A stretch of DNA of 64,000 bases from Oceanobacillus oncorhynchi (GTDB taxonomy: Bacteria > Bacillota > Bacilli > Bacillales > Amphibacillaceae). The position numbers were made by a program, and so were the translations under genes. The notes under the pieces were generated by a model, which saw only the letters and a list, made by a program, of their open reading frames with translations, was not told where the DNA came from and did not search any database. Below, in pieces: positions 36,771 through 45,932 of this stretch (the stretch's first letter is position 1; every line of letters starts with the position of its first letter). The DNA is taken from the NCBI RefSeq assembly GCF_000821065.1, contig NZ_CDGG01000001.1, forward strand, positions 496,001 through 560,000, written 5' to 3'.

Positions 36771-37202
36771 TTATCTTGGATTGTAGTTGGATAATTGGCC
36801 CTGATTGCCGCCATATGGGTAAGAATAGTTGATTTCCTCATCAAATAATACATAATCGAGATACACCATTAATAATAAGAAACGACGATTGGAGTCTTCC
36901 TCCCGAATTAAAATATGATCCCGTCCGGCTTCCTCAATATAGCCTCGAAATGACGTTGGCTGCTGTCCTTCAAAGGTCAGATAAAAGGTGCCTAATTTTC
37001 CGCGGTTCAACCGTAAAATATTCTCAATAAACGATTGCTGGTTGGTTAACTGTCCGCCGCCAGTTCCATTGCTTGGCTGGGCATACTGCCGAACGGAATA
37101 AGCTGGATAAAAACTTCCTGTTGCCTGCGGATAATAATAAGGGTTTGGGTAGTAAGCCTGGTTATTATTCACTGGCTGATTTGGATTCATTTGATCACTC
37201 AT
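36771..37202 (-). CDS. gerQ: Spore coat protein GerQ
   Basis: The 143-residue protein has an N-terminal Asn/Gln/Tyr/Pro-rich part (NNNQAYYPNPYYYPQATG) and a conserved C-terminal domain with QSFIENILRLNRGKLGTFYL and RRFLLLMVYLDYVLFDEEIN. In B. subtilis GerQ is a coat protein, cross-linked by transglutaminase, that is needed to place CwlJ in the spore. The start at 37,202 follows AAGGAGAG; a longer frame overlaps the cwlJ side without need. It directly follows cwlJ, which is broken here. Confidence 0.92.
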   Translation of the reverse strand: MSDQMNPNQPVNNNQAYYPNPYYYPQATGSFYPAYSVRQYAQPSNGTGGGQLTNQQSFIENILRLNRGKLGTFYLTFEGQQPTSFRGYIEEAGRDHILIREEDSNRRFLLLMVYLDYVLFDEEINYSYPYGGNQGQLSNYNPR

Positions 37203-37270
37203 AAGTTCACTCTCCTTCAAAATAAAAACGTGATGCTATACATGCAATATAAAAAGTTATCCATCTCTGT

Positions 37271-37696
37271 CTACCGAAATACAGTTGGACACTCCTCTGC
37301 AGATGGTGCATAAAAGCAATGTGATTTAAACCTTCCCGTATTCCATTGACCGTACCATTGGTCAGGACAGGGTTCTTCAGGCATAAAGAACCAAAGTGAA
37401 TTGGAAGCAGGATGCTGCATCTTGCCTTGAAGAGCTCTTCTTGTAAGACGTTTTTCGGATTCTCTTGTCCGTTGATAAAAATATCCTTTCTGCGTTGCTT
37501 CAAATCCTCCAGGACTCTGAAAAAGCCTGGTCGATATGGTCCGGATATCCGTGAAATCTAAACAATCCGCAAGAACACGGTTAGCCCCTGTATTACCTGC
37601 CATCAACATGCCAAGATTGCCGTCTCCCTCTGCCTAAGCACGCATTAGTCAGGCGAGTAAATCAACATCCGCTTCATTATGAGCAATAATAGCCAT
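37271..37696 (-). pseudogene. cwlJ: cwlJ, spore cortex-lytic enzyme, with two in-frame nonsense codons
   Basis: Translating from ATG 37,694-37,696 gives MAIIAHNEADVDLLA-stop-LMRA-stop-AEGDGNLG and then an uninterrupted CwlJ sequence to 37,271. The total is 141 codons, the normal length. Codon 16 is TGA (37,649-37,651) where CwlJ has Arg, and codon 21 is TAG (37,634-37,636) where CwlJ has the catalytic Glu of the RAEAEG motif. The rest is well conserved (GYFYQRTRESEKRL, RFKSHCFY). A GAGGT site precedes the ATG. CwlJ normally helps hydrolyse spore cortex during germination, notably with Ca-dipicolinate. Unless suppressed or a sequencing error, no active enzyme can be made. Confidence 0.85.
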
Positions 37697-37788
37697 AGAC
37701 CGACCTCATTTCTTGAAAATCTTCGGTGCAAGCTCATTAATGATATGTATGTAGGAGAGTGTATTTTCATGATTATTTTTTCACGAAA

Positions 37789-37814
37789 AAAAGAGGCCGT
37801 TTCAGCCTCTTTAA
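37789..37814 (-). terminator. Terminator of hemQ
   Basis: AAAGAGGC/GCCTCTTT short stem with A-rich plus-strand flank (T run on the minus strand). Confidence 0.7.
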
Positions 37815-37823
37815 TAAGTGAGA

Positions 37824-38573
37824 TTATAATGCAAGATAATTAGCAAGCTCATCTGGTGCTAAGTAATTACCCATGATGAAATCACCAAACTCTGCATATT
37901 TTGTGGTTACTTCATCAAAACGCATTTCATAAACGATTTTCTTAAACTGCAGCGGGTCATGAGCAAATAATGTTACGCCCCACTCCCATTCATCCAGTCC
38001 AATCGATCCGGTGATAATTTCTTTTACTTTACCGGCATATTTACGTCCGGTCATGCCATGCTCATAAAGTAATTTGGTACGTTCTTCTTTCTCAATGGCA
38101 AACCAGTTTGCTTCCGGCTCACGGCGTCTTGCCATTGGATAGAAGCAGGCATGCTCCCATTTCGGCATAATCGGTCTTAAGCGCTCTTTAACATACGGAG
38201 AAAGCTCGCGATCCTCACCGGCTTTCATTGGATCGTGCATTGTCATTTCAATAATGGATACATAAGAATAAGCAGGGATTAAGAAGTCACCTAATACCGA
38301 TTTATTGATAGCTCTTTTGATTTCTTCCAGCTCGTCCATTGTTTCACGTAAGAAAATAAACATCAGATCTGCTTTATTTCCGACAACTTTGAATATACTA
38401 TGACTGCCTTCTTTATTTTCTTCTACGGTTTCCCATTGTTTGATAAGTTCTTCAAACTCTTGTATTGCTTTATTTCTTTCGTCTTCAGAAATGGATTTCC
38501 AAGATGTCCAATCAAATTGACGAGTATCATGTAATGCGGACCAGCCATCTACAGTTACTACTGCTTCTGCCAT
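37824..38573 (-). CDS. hemQ: Coproheme decarboxylase HemQ (chlorite dismutase family)
   Basis: The 249-residue enzyme converts coproheme III to heme b in the Gram-positive heme pathway. YEHGMTGRKYAGKVKEIITG near residue 170 carries the proximal His, and ACFYPMARRREPEANWF near 140 carries the catalytic Tyr. It is divergent from pta, as B. subtilis hemQ (ywfI) is next to pta. GAAGGAG precedes the ATG. Confidence 0.93.
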   Translation of the reverse strand: MAEAVVTVDGWSALHDTRQFDWTSWKSISEDERNKAIQEFEELIKQWETVEENKEGSHSIFKVVGNKADLMFIFLRETMDELEEIKRAINKSVLGDFLIPAYSYVSIIEMTMHDPMKAGEDRELSPYVKERLRPIMPKWEHACFYPMARRREPEANWFAIEKEERTKLLYEHGMTGRKYAGKVKEIITGSIGLDEWEWGVTLFAHDPLQFKKIVYEMRFDEVTTKYAEFGDFIMGNYLAPDELANYLAL

Positions 38574-38960
38574 CGTTCATACACTCCTTCACATAAATTA
38601 AATACTGAATCACTATTAACTATAGCATAACCAGAGGGTGTGAATCATATAAAAAAAGGCACAAAATCATGATATTTTACGTATTGTCAAGGGTTTGTCA
38701 AAATTAGAAAGAAGTGCAAGACCAATTTTTGAACATACTTGATTGAAGAGGATGGATGAAAAATGGGAGAAGTTCTTCCTCCTGTGAAAGGAAAACAGAT
38801 GTAATCCTTTACATTGATTTTTCGGGGTTCAAGGCTTTATTTGTGCCGATAAATGGTATATCATTAAAGAGAATTTGAAGGTAAAAAACGAATTGTTTTT
38901 TCCAAACAAAAAGTCCGTAACTATCATTTTAATATGTTAATTATTATAGGAGGTTTCATC
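38574..38960. other. Divergent hemQ-pta control region
   Basis: About 390 bases without a gene. No clear palindromic operator was found. Promoters for both genes are expected here but I cannot fix them with confidence. Confidence 0.5.
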
Positions 38961-39935
38961 ATGGGTTTATTTGAACAATTAACAGAGAAAGTAAAGGGAA
39001 ACGGCAAACGTATCGTATTTCCAGAAGGGTTAGACGAACGTGTCTTAACAGCAGCAGGACGTCTGGCGGAAGATGCTGTGCTGACACCTGTCGTTATCGG
39101 CAATAAGGAAGAAGTAGAAAAGAAAGCAGCAGATCTTGGTGTACAAGCATCTGGACTAGAAATAATTGACCCGGCAAGCTATGAAGGTTTCGGGGAAATG
39201 GTTGACGCTTTTGTAGAAAGAAGAAAAGGGAAAGCAACCGAAGAAGATGCAAAGAAAATTCTTTTAGATGAAAACTATTTTGGTACGATGCTCATCTATT
39301 TAAATAAAGCAGACGGTCTGGTAAGCGGTGCTGCCCACTCTACAGCAGATACCGTACGCCCGGCATTACAAATTATTAAAACAAAAGAAGGCGTGCAGAA
39401 AACTTCCGGTGTATTCATTATGGTAAGAGATGAAGAAAAATATGTATTTGCTGATTGCGCGATTAATATTGCTCCAGACAGCAATGATCTAGCAGAGATT
39501 GCTGTAGAAAGTGCGAAAACAGGAGCGCTATTCGATGTGGATCCGCGTGTTGCTATGCTCAGCTTCTCAACTGCCGGTTCTGCAAAATCGCCAGAAACAG
39601 AAAAGGTTACCGACGCTTTAACGATTGCAAAGGAAAAAGACCCTTCTCTTGTAATCGATGGAGAATTCCAATTTGATGCTGCTTTTGTTCCAAGTGTTGC
39701 AGAGAAAAAAGCACCGAATTCTGTTATCAAAGGGGATGCTAATGTATTTGTATTCCCAAGCCTGGAAGCAGGAAACATTGGTTACAAAATCGCACAGCGC
39801 TTAGGCGGATTTGAAGCAGTAGGTCCGATCCTGCAAGGGCTGAACAAACCCGTGAATGACCTGTCCAGAGGCTGCAGTTCAGAAGATGTGTACAACCTGG
39901 CACTTATTACAGCAGCTCAAGCAGCAGCTGAATAA
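38961..39935 (+). CDS. pta: Phosphate acetyltransferase
   Basis: The 324-residue enzyme interconverts acetyl-CoA and acetyl phosphate. Typical segments are GKRIVFPEGLDERVLTAA, GLVSGAAHSTADTVRPAL and MLSFSTAGSAKSPE, and it ends LSRGCSSEDVYNLALITAAQ. ATG 38,961 follows ATAGGAGG. The length equals that of B. subtilis Pta. Confidence 0.95.
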   Translation: MGLFEQLTEKVKGNGKRIVFPEGLDERVLTAAGRLAEDAVLTPVVIGNKEEVEKKAADLGVQASGLEIIDPASYEGFGEMVDAFVERRKGKATEEDAKKILLDENYFGTMLIYLNKADGLVSGAAHSTADTVRPALQIIKTKEGVQKTSGVFIMVRDEEKYVFADCAINIAPDSNDLAEIAVESAKTGALFDVDPRVAMLSFSTAGSAKSPETEKVTDALTIAKEKDPSLVIDGEFQFDAAFVPSVAEKKAPNSVIKGDANVFVFPSLEAGNIGYKIAQRLGGFEAVGPILQGLNKPVNDLSRGCSSEDVYNLALITAAQAAAE

Positions 39936-39945
39936 TCAATCCATA

Positions 39946-39984
39946 AAAACAGCCTGACCGGAATAGTTGGTCAGGCTGTTTTTG
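39946..39984. terminator. Bidirectional terminator between pta and lipL
   Basis: Stem AAAACAGCCTGACC/GGTCAGGCTGTTTT followed by T. Confidence 0.88.
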
Positions 39985-40051
39985 TATGCATTTTGAACAT
40001 GTGCTTATCATGTAGAAACGTCTGTAAAACTTTTACGGAAGGAAGCTTCGT

Positions 40052-40900
40052 TCAAATATTTTCATTCCGTTTTATCATTTGCTGGTACCGTTTATCAAAA
40101 TTTTCCTGCTCTGTATCCTGCATCGGCATGGTAATGATTTCTTCTGTCAGCCCATTTAATGTATCCATTACACGCTGTTTCACTTCTTCGACTGTTAAAG
40201 GAATTCCCAGTAAATCAGAAAGGGAAGCCATCACATCAGGGGTCACCTCTGGATAAGTAAAGGTAGTCTCTTCATTTTGTTTGGCAATATGATAAAATTC
40301 CCGAATTAAGGAAGCGCGTGCCTTACTGTTTCCTTCGATATCTAGATAAATTTGTACGGAGATTCCTTTTTTGACCCGGCGCTGAGAAATACCAGCGAAT
40401 TTTTTTCCGTTAATACTTAAATCATAATCACCGGGACAATAGGAGCCGACAATTTCATAGGCTTCCATAGCATCGGTTAGATCTGCAAACATGGCCTGGA
40501 CAAACTGAACCATCGCCTCATAACAATCGTAAATGGATAAGTCATTTGCGCCGGGGATAATCAGGGAAATATTAAGCACGCCTTCATCCAGAGCAACCGC
40601 AAGGCCCCCTGAATTGCGGACAATCCCTTGATAATTTTTTTCTTCTAGAAATGCCATCCCCGCATCAATATGAGGCAGGCGAGAATCCGGGATACCTAAA
40701 ACAATGGTATCTGGATGCACCCATAAACGGATAACAGGAGGAGAAGCTGCTTCACTGACGGAAATAGCCAGAGCATCATCCATAGCAAAGGAGGCGAGGG
40801 CTGTATTCGGTTTGCCCGCCACCATTGTTGCTGTGGAATGGTCTATATAACGAAATGTTTTATGTCGAATAATTTCTTTCCAATTTTTCATCGTGTTCAT
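40052..40900 (-). CDS. lipL: Octanoyl-[GcvH]:protein N-octanoyltransferase LipL
   Basis: This 282-residue enzyme of the LplA/LipB fold moves octanoyl groups from GcvH to E2 subunits in lipoate assembly. The acyl-accepting Cys lies in VGSYCPGDYDLSINGKKFAG near residue 152, with RNSGGLAVALDEGVLN near 95. The gene order pta-lipL (ywfL) is that of B. subtilis. Start by AAAGG upstream. Confidence 0.9.
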   Translation of the reverse strand: MNTMKNWKEIIRHKTFRYIDHSTATMVAGKPNTALASFAMDDALAISVSEAASPPVIRLWVHPDTIVLGIPDSRLPHIDAGMAFLEEKNYQGIVRNSGGLAVALDEGVLNISLIIPGANDLSIYDCYEAMVQFVQAMFADLTDAMEAYEIVGSYCPGDYDLSINGKKFAGISQRRVKKGISVQIYLDIEGNSKARASLIREFYHIAKQNEETTFTYPEVTPDVMASLSDLLGIPLTVEEVKQRVMDTLNGLTEEIITMPMQDTEQENFDKRYQQMIKRNENI

Positions 40901-41058
40901 CCTAAACCTTTCATCAACTGTTTAACTATATTATAATATATTCAAAGCATATATGGAAAAGAAGTATAAGAGGCTTCTTTAAATATACAGAGATAAACGG
41001 AAACTTAACTGGATAACTATACGAAAATTTTTAGGAAACTGCGGATGGAGATAATGAT

Positions 41059-42360
41059 ATGGCATATAAAGATGAACAATTAATAGAAGAAAAGGTATTC
41101 AAAGATCCGGTCCATCGGTATATTCATGTCCGTGATCGGGTTATTTGGGATTTGATCGCTACACCGGAATTTCAGAGGCTCCGCCGGATAAAGCAGCTGG
41201 GAACGACGAATCTGACCTTCCATGGTGCAGAGCACAGCCGTTTTAATCATTCGCTGGGCGTCTATGAAATAGTCAGAAGGATTACCACCAATTTTGCAGA
41301 CCGGGAAAGATGGGACAGAGAGCAGCGGCTGCTGTGTCTTTGTGCTGCGTTACTGCATGATTTGGGGCATGGGCCATTCTCGCATTCGTTTGAGAAAGTG
41401 TTTAAGCTGGATCATGAGCAGTTTACACAACAGATTATCTTAGGGAGCACGAAGGTCAATGAAATCCTGAAAAAAGTATCAGCTGATTTTCCTGTGAAGG
41501 TAGCAGATGTGATTGCCAAGACATATTCAGATAAGCTTGTTGTCAGCCTGATATCGAGTCAAATCGATGCGGATCGAATGGATTACCTGCAGCGCGATGC
41601 GTATTTTACCGGGGTAAGCTACGGCCATTTTGACATGGAGCGTATTTTGCGCGTCATGCGGCCGATGGATGATCAAGTTGTGATTAAATCAACGGGGATG
41701 CATGCGGTCGAGGATTATATCATGAGCCGGTATCAAATGTACTGGCAGGTTTATTTTCATCCGGTTACGCGGAGTGCAGAGGTTATCCTGTCAAAAATTT
41801 TTCAGCGGGCAAAGGTGCTTTACGAGGACGAATCGTATCAATTTCAGCTGGAGCCGACACACTTTATTTCCTTTTTTGAAGAAAAAGTGCAGCTGTCGGA
41901 TTATTTAAAGCTGGATGATATGATTGTATATTATTATTTTCAGCAATGGCAGGAAGAAAAGGATGCTATATTGGCTGATTTAAGCTACCGGTTTATCAAC
42001 CGTCACTTATTTAAATATGTGGAATACAACCCGGACCCGCAAATCAATGCAGGGATGGAGCTGTATCAGCTGTTTAAAAAGGCAGGGATTGATCCAGACT
42101 ATTATTTAGTAGTGGATTCATCGTCCGATTTGCCGTATGATTTTTACCGGCCGGGAGAAGAGGAAGAACGTCTGCCAATCCATCTGTTAATGCCTGATGG
42201 CGGTTTAAAGGAGCTGTCCCGGCATTCCGATATTGTTGAAGCAATCTCTGGTAAGAAAAGGACGGACCATAAGCTGTACTTTCCTAAGGACAGCATACAG
42301 CGAATAGAAGATACGGATTTGAAGAAACGAATTTTAGATATATTGTACGGGAAGGAATGA
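41059..42360 (+). CDS. ywfO: HD-domain phosphohydrolase YwfO
   Basis: The 433-residue protein has an HD domain. The His-Asp metal site is in AALLHDLGHGPFSHSFEKVF near residue 100, with the upstream His in HSRFNHSLGVYEIVRR near 60. SQIDADRMDYLQRDAYFTGV gives the last Asp. This is the dNTP triphosphohydrolase-like family (YwfO). It lies directly before ywgA, 6 bases apart, so they are cotranscribed. The nucleotide substrate is inferred from family members. Confidence 0.9.
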   Translation: MAYKDEQLIEEKVFKDPVHRYIHVRDRVIWDLIATPEFQRLRRIKQLGTTNLTFHGAEHSRFNHSLGVYEIVRRITTNFADRERWDREQRLLCLCAALLHDLGHGPFSHSFEKVFKLDHEQFTQQIILGSTKVNEILKKVSADFPVKVADVIAKTYSDKLVVSLISSQIDADRMDYLQRDAYFTGVSYGHFDMERILRVMRPMDDQVVIKSTGMHAVEDYIMSRYQMYWQVYFHPVTRSAEVILSKIFQRAKVLYEDESYQFQLEPTHFISFFEEKVQLSDYLKLDDMIVYYYFQQWQEEKDAILADLSYRFINRHLFKYVEYNPDPQINAGMELYQLFKKAGIDPDYYLVVDSSSDLPYDFYRPGEEEERLPIHLLMPDGGLKELSRHSDIVEAISGKKRTDHKLYFPKDSIQRIEDTDLKKRILDILYGKE

Positions 42361-42366
42361 CCATTT

Positions 42367-42873
42367 GTGTTAGACAACCATGCGAAACTGCTCTATTTTT
42401 TCTCTGAAGCCAGGCAAGTGACAGGAAGAAAGAAATTACAGAAAATGATTTATATCTTACAGCAAAGCCGGGTTCCCTTTGAAGAAAAATATCAATTTCA
42501 TTTCTACGGACCCTATTCAGAAGAATTAACGTTGCGTGTCGAGGAACTTTGCAATTTACATTTTTTAAAGGAAGAAAAAGAAGAAAAAAGCAATTATCAT
42601 CAATATCACTATTCCATCACGGAAGATGGGGAAACTTTCTTAAAGCAATTTGAAGTGAACATGCCGGATATCAAGAATCAAATTAACCTTTTACAGGAGT
42701 GCAGCGCCCGCTTTTTAGAGCTGGTCTCGACGATGTTATATTTTTCTTATTTGTCAAAGGAAGAAATAATTGATAAAGTGCACACCGTAAAGTCGAAGCT
42801 GAAATACACAGATGAGGAGATGACAGAAGCATTCCGATTTATGGACGAGCTGCGGAATAAGTCTTCTCACTAA
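42367..42873 (+). CDS. ywgA: YwgA family protein
   Basis: The 168-residue cytoplasmic protein starts at GTG. GRKKLQKMIYILQQ near residue 20 and HFYGPYSEELTLRVEEL near 46 are conserved in YwgA. They resemble the KilA/antitoxin SocA-like DUF4065 start, but function is unknown. The GTG has AAGGA about 12 bases upstream, inside the end of ywfO; translational coupling is likely. Confidence 0.85.
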   Translation: MLDNHAKLLYFFSEARQVTGRKKLQKMIYILQQSRVPFEEKYQFHFYGPYSEELTLRVEELCNLHFLKEEKEEKSNYHQYHYSITEDGETFLKQFEVNMPDIKNQINLLQECSARFLELVSTMLYFSYLSKEEIIDKVHTVKSKLKYTDEEMTEAFRFMDELRNKSSH

Positions 42874-42937
42874 AAAACCTTTTTAGAACATGGTAGAATG
42901 AGACAAAGGTCAGAATGAATGTCAGGAGGGGAATACA

Positions 42938-43447
42938 ATGACGGAAGAAAATAAAAAGAAGAATACATTTACGATTATAAAAGATGATTCAACGGACGGG
43001 CACGGCGGTTATGGAGCAGGAACAGTCAGTCTGGAAAATATGTCATCGATTATCGTCGATCCGAATGAAAATAAGGCATATGTGGATATGGATGCGATGC
43101 ATGCAAGAAGTTCCGTAGAGCGCCGTGTGAAATGGATAAGAGATCGGGAAGAAGTGCAAGGCGGAAAGCTGTATTGGATTGTCTGGGTAACGGTGGAAAA
43201 AGGAGAAAATGGGCCTTACTACGCTGGTGTTGCCGGCAGTGAGATCCGCGTGAACCGGGAAATCAAACGTGCGTATAAATCCATGGCAGAGCATGTGAAG
43301 CATATGGAGAAATCCTTAAAGGGCAAAATTATTGTAGAGCACATGGATAATCATTCTAAAAAGTTACTGGGCGACTTCTTAAAAGAATTCAAACCAGAAA
43401 TGTGGGAAAACTCTACTGCAGAGCTGAAAGAGCAATTAGATATTTAA
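42938..43447 (+). CDS. ywhD: YwhD family protein
   Basis: The 169-residue protein has the YwhD signature KNTFTIIKDDSTDGHGGYG, and VERRVKWIRDREEVQGG near residue 66. Function unknown. AGGAGGGG precedes the ATG. It is the last core gene before the island; the island joins about 17 bases past its stop if the proposed att repeat is right. Confidence 0.88.
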   Translation: MTEENKKKNTFTIIKDDSTDGHGGYGAGTVSLENMSSIIVDPNENKAYVDMDAMHARSSVERRVKWIRDREEVQGGKLYWIVWVTVEKGENGPYYAGVAGSEIRVNREIKRAYKSMAEHVKHMEKSLKGKIIVEHMDNHSKKLLGDFLKEFKPEMWENSTAELKEQLDI

Positions 43448-43463
43448 ACCAAAACAATGACAA

Positions 43464-43476
43464 AATTGTGAATGAA
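43464..43476 (+). other. Candidate left attachment repeat
   Basis: AATTGTGAATGAA occurs here, 16 bases past the ywhD stop, and again at 62,222-62,234 near the right border. A shared 13-mer in such short border regions is unlikely by chance but I searched only by eye. Confidence 0.4.
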
Positions 43477-43486
43477 CTGGGACAGA

Positions 43487-43530
43487 AAGGCCCTGAGCCT
43501 TGATATACCAAGGCTCAGGGCTTCTTTTCT
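43487..43530 (+). terminator. Terminator between ywhD and the integrase gene
   Basis: Stem AGGCCCTGAGCCTT/AAGGCTCAGGGCTT followed by CTTTTCTTTTT. Confidence 0.85.
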
Positions 43531-43633
43531 TTTTCATGTCATGCGATTGTCATGTGTGTGTCATTTGCTAGGCATTATGCGTACCAAATCATTCATCATT
43601 CGTCTGCAAGTTATCTAGGTTTTGAATAAGTTA

Positions 43634-44830
43634 TTAATCCTCAAGATTATAATCCACAATATTATTGAGTCGACCAGCTAGCTCAACATCCCGATTAGAA
43701 TAAAGATGTCCATATTCTCCTAAAGTAGTTTTCACATCACTATGCCCTAAACGATCTTTGATGATAAGAAGATCTTCGTTCAGGTGGACTAATAAACTAG
43801 CATGTGAATGACGTAGCCCATGAGGAGTAATCCGATGTACCCCTGCTAATTCTGCGTGCTTTTCTAAAGCTCGATTTACTGCCCGATTATGCATCGGAAT
43901 CCCATTAGTGGTTAATACAAGGTTAGTATTGATTTGCTTCTGTTGACGTTCCTTCCATTCTTTTAACAAATTTATTGTATTTGTATCAAGAGTTAAGATT
44001 CTATTAGCTGATTCGGTTTTTGTAGTAGACTCTGGATCATAATTACTCGCATTATCATAACGTAATGATTTATTTACATCTAATTTCTTTGTGTCAAAAT
44101 TAATATCATCCCAAGTTAAAGCAGATGCTTCACTGATACGTAACCCAGTCATAAACATTAACATAATAGAGATAAACAATGAGTGTTGTTTAAAGTCTGC
44201 AAGCTCAAAAGTTTTACATACTTTTTTATAGTGAGCTAGTTCCCAAAAGGGACGTTTCCTTTTTGTTTTCTTGATATTTTTAACAGCAGTTACTGGGTTG
44301 AAAGAACAAAATTCTTTTTCCACTGCATAATCAAAAATTAATTTTAATAGACCTTTTATACCATGAACATTACCATCAGTTTGCTTTCCTTGTTTACGTC
44401 TAGCTGTAAGCATTGCTTGATACCACTCATCTACATCATTTTTATCAATATCAGCAATATTCATCTCTTCAAACGCTTTGTAATGATTATTTATCATAGA
44501 TAGTCTGTCTTTATATGTTTGTGGAGATACTTTATTCGCATAATAAGGAAGAAATTTTTCATTTACAAAAGTTTTGAAAGAGATAGAATAAGCATCATCT
44601 GATAATGCATTCTTCATTTTTGCAAGAGCCTCATCTACTTTGAATTCTTCTTCTAATTCTGCTTTTACTTTTTTATACGCTTGATAGGCTTCTTCTTGTG
44701 TTTTAAAACTACTCCGTCTACGTTGAACAACTTTTTTTGTAACTGGGTGTGTCTTTGTGGCAGTAAATGAATATTTACCCGTCTTCTTATCTTTTTTCAA
44801 ATTTGGGATTTTCCCTTTATAACTTGCCAT
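43634..44830 (-). CDS. int: Tyrosine recombinase / integrase (Tn916/phage type)
   Basis: The 398-residue site-specific recombinase has three parts. The N-terminal arm-binding domain is GKIPNLKKDKKTGKYSFTAT. The SAM-like core-binding domain covers about residues 75-180. The catalytic domain carries the R-K-H-R-H-Y set: TGLRISEASALTWDDI, HGLRHSHASLL and LGHSDVKTTLGEYGHLY with the nucleophilic Tyr near residue 377. It should integrate and excise the island. Its start overlaps the stop of the DUF3173 gene by 14 bases. CTAGGAGG precedes the ATG. Confidence 0.93.
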   Translation of the reverse strand: MASYKGKIPNLKKDKKTGKYSFTATKTHPVTKKVVQRRRSSFKTQEEAYQAYKKVKAELEEEFKVDEALAKMKNALSDDAYSISFKTFVNEKFLPYYANKVSPQTYKDRLSMINNHYKAFEEMNIADIDKNDVDEWYQAMLTARRKQGKQTDGNVHGIKGLLKLIFDYAVEKEFCSFNPVTAVKNIKKTKRKRPFWELAHYKKVCKTFELADFKQHSLFISIMLMFMTGLRISEASALTWDDINFDTKKLDVNKSLRYDNASNYDPESTTKTESANRILTLDTNTINLLKEWKERQQKQINTNLVLTTNGIPMHNRAVNRALEKHAELAGVHRITPHGLRHSHASLLVHLNEDLLIIKDRLGHSDVKTTLGEYGHLYSNRDVELAGRLNNIVDYNLED

Positions 44831-45245
44831 ATGAATGACCTCCTAGTAATTTATTGATTTGTGTTTTTGGTGCATATTGCTTGCGAGTATTTTCATAGAA
44901 AATACAGCCTTGTTCCACCATCTCTTGTTGCGCTTGCTTGATTAATTGCTTTGCTGTTTCTGCAGGAATACCCCATGAAATTAACTGTTCAAGATGAACT
45001 AAAGCTTCGTTTAAAAACGCAATAGACTTACGATGATCCTCAGGTTCTCCTGATACCCCTAGCACAAATTCAATCGCCCTGTCAGCTGGGATAAACCCAA
45101 TACGTGGATTGTTATACAAGCCTACCCCTTCATTGGCTAATTGCCTTTTCACCATCCGAATGATTGTTGATGCTGTGTTTTCATTGAAAAAGCTAACCTC
45201 CATTAAATCCTTTTTCTTAACTACTGGAATTTCATTTAATCCCAT
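44817..45245 (-). CDS. DUF3173-type protein, apparently a tandem duplication (excisionase-like)
   Basis: The 142-residue protein lies directly upstream of and overlaps the integrase gene. Residues about 12-62 (KKDLMEVSFFNENTASTIIR ... GLYNNPRIGFIPADRAIEF) match DUF3173, a small DNA-binding domain regularly found beside integrases. Residues about 88-136 (SWGIPAETAKQLIKQAQQEM ... IFYENTRKQYAPKTQINKL) repeat the same pattern: TA..II, Q/K run, G..FY.N.R, P...I..LLG. Most DUF3173 proteins are about 60-70 residues, so this looks like an internal duplication. It probably directs excision or regulates int. AAGGAG precedes the ATG. Confidence 0.75.
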   Translation of the reverse strand: MGLNEIPVVKKKDLMEVSFFNENTASTIIRMVKRQLANEGVGLYNNPRIGFIPADRAIEFVLGVSGEPEDHRKSIAFLNEALVHLEQLISWGIPAETAKQLIKQAQQEMVEQGCIFYENTRKQYAPKTQINKLLGGHSYGKL

Positions 45246-45348
45246 CTCTTTAACTCCTTAAGGTGTCGTGATGTTACCGTGAAGCCTGAATAATGACAAG
45301 TTATTTTGTCTCTTTCATGTTATTATTCGTCTTTGGGCACATCGCACA

Positions 45349-45549
45349 CTATTTTATTTCCAAAAAATAATAGCCATTGTCTGATTTGGTTGATGCAGTT
45401 AGTAGCCTCTTGAAAACAACAAACTTCCACATAAATTGTTGTCTTTGCATTTTTGTTGTTATAGTTTCAGTTCGTACCTGTTTAAGCCCGTTTATACTGT
45501 TTACACCTCTATTCCCCGAAGCAAAAATAAATTTTAAAAACTCAAGCAT
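45349..45549 (-). CDS. Possible small protein, 66 residues
   Basis: The frame starts MLEFLKFIFASGNRGVNSIN and ends SDNGYYFLEIK. The leader TCAAGGGGGTAGT before its ATG is identical to that of the degenerate methyltransferase gene at 46,583, which supports translation. No family is recognised. It could be a relic. Confidence 0.4.
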   Translation of the reverse strand: MLEFLKFIFASGNRGVNSINGLKQVRTETITTKMQRQQFMWKFVVFKRLLTASTKSDNGYYFLEIK

Positions 45550-45719
45550 ACCCACTACCCCCTTGACCAATCATTTTTTGGATACGACTATATCTCTGCC
45601 TGAGGAATTGTTTAAAAAAGCACCTGCAATTTCACTGATGCAAATATCAATATTAGAAACAGTAAAAAATTGTTTTGTTTAAGAAACTTAAAGGTCTGAC
45701 AGAAGGTGCGAATCATATG

Positions 45720-45932
45720 TCATTTCATCGAGGAATTTTTAGTATGAAATGGTTGTCTTATGAATAAATAACCCAACGTTCTGCATGTTAGAGGGTTTTT
45801 TAAGAAGTTGTATAGTAGGAAAAGACCTCTTATGAACATAGCCCTTGTTAGATGAATTAAAAGAGGTTTGGGGAAAGATTGAACAAATACACACAACACA
45901 ACATTGTTTGACATACCCCTTAAAATAAATAA
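45720..45932. other. Non-coding stretch with serial hairpins
   Basis: In 45,550-45,932 I see no convincing gene. Hairpins are AACCC...GGGTT followed by six T (about 45,769-45,802, plus strand) and AAGACCTCTT ... AAAGAGGTTT (about 45,818-45,870). Each stem and the next one at 45,933 contains TGTTAGA. Confidence 0.45.

Noticed and set aside
39296..39778. 160-codon frame antisense to pta
   Set aside because: Shadow of the pta gene in the opposite strand; no start signal.
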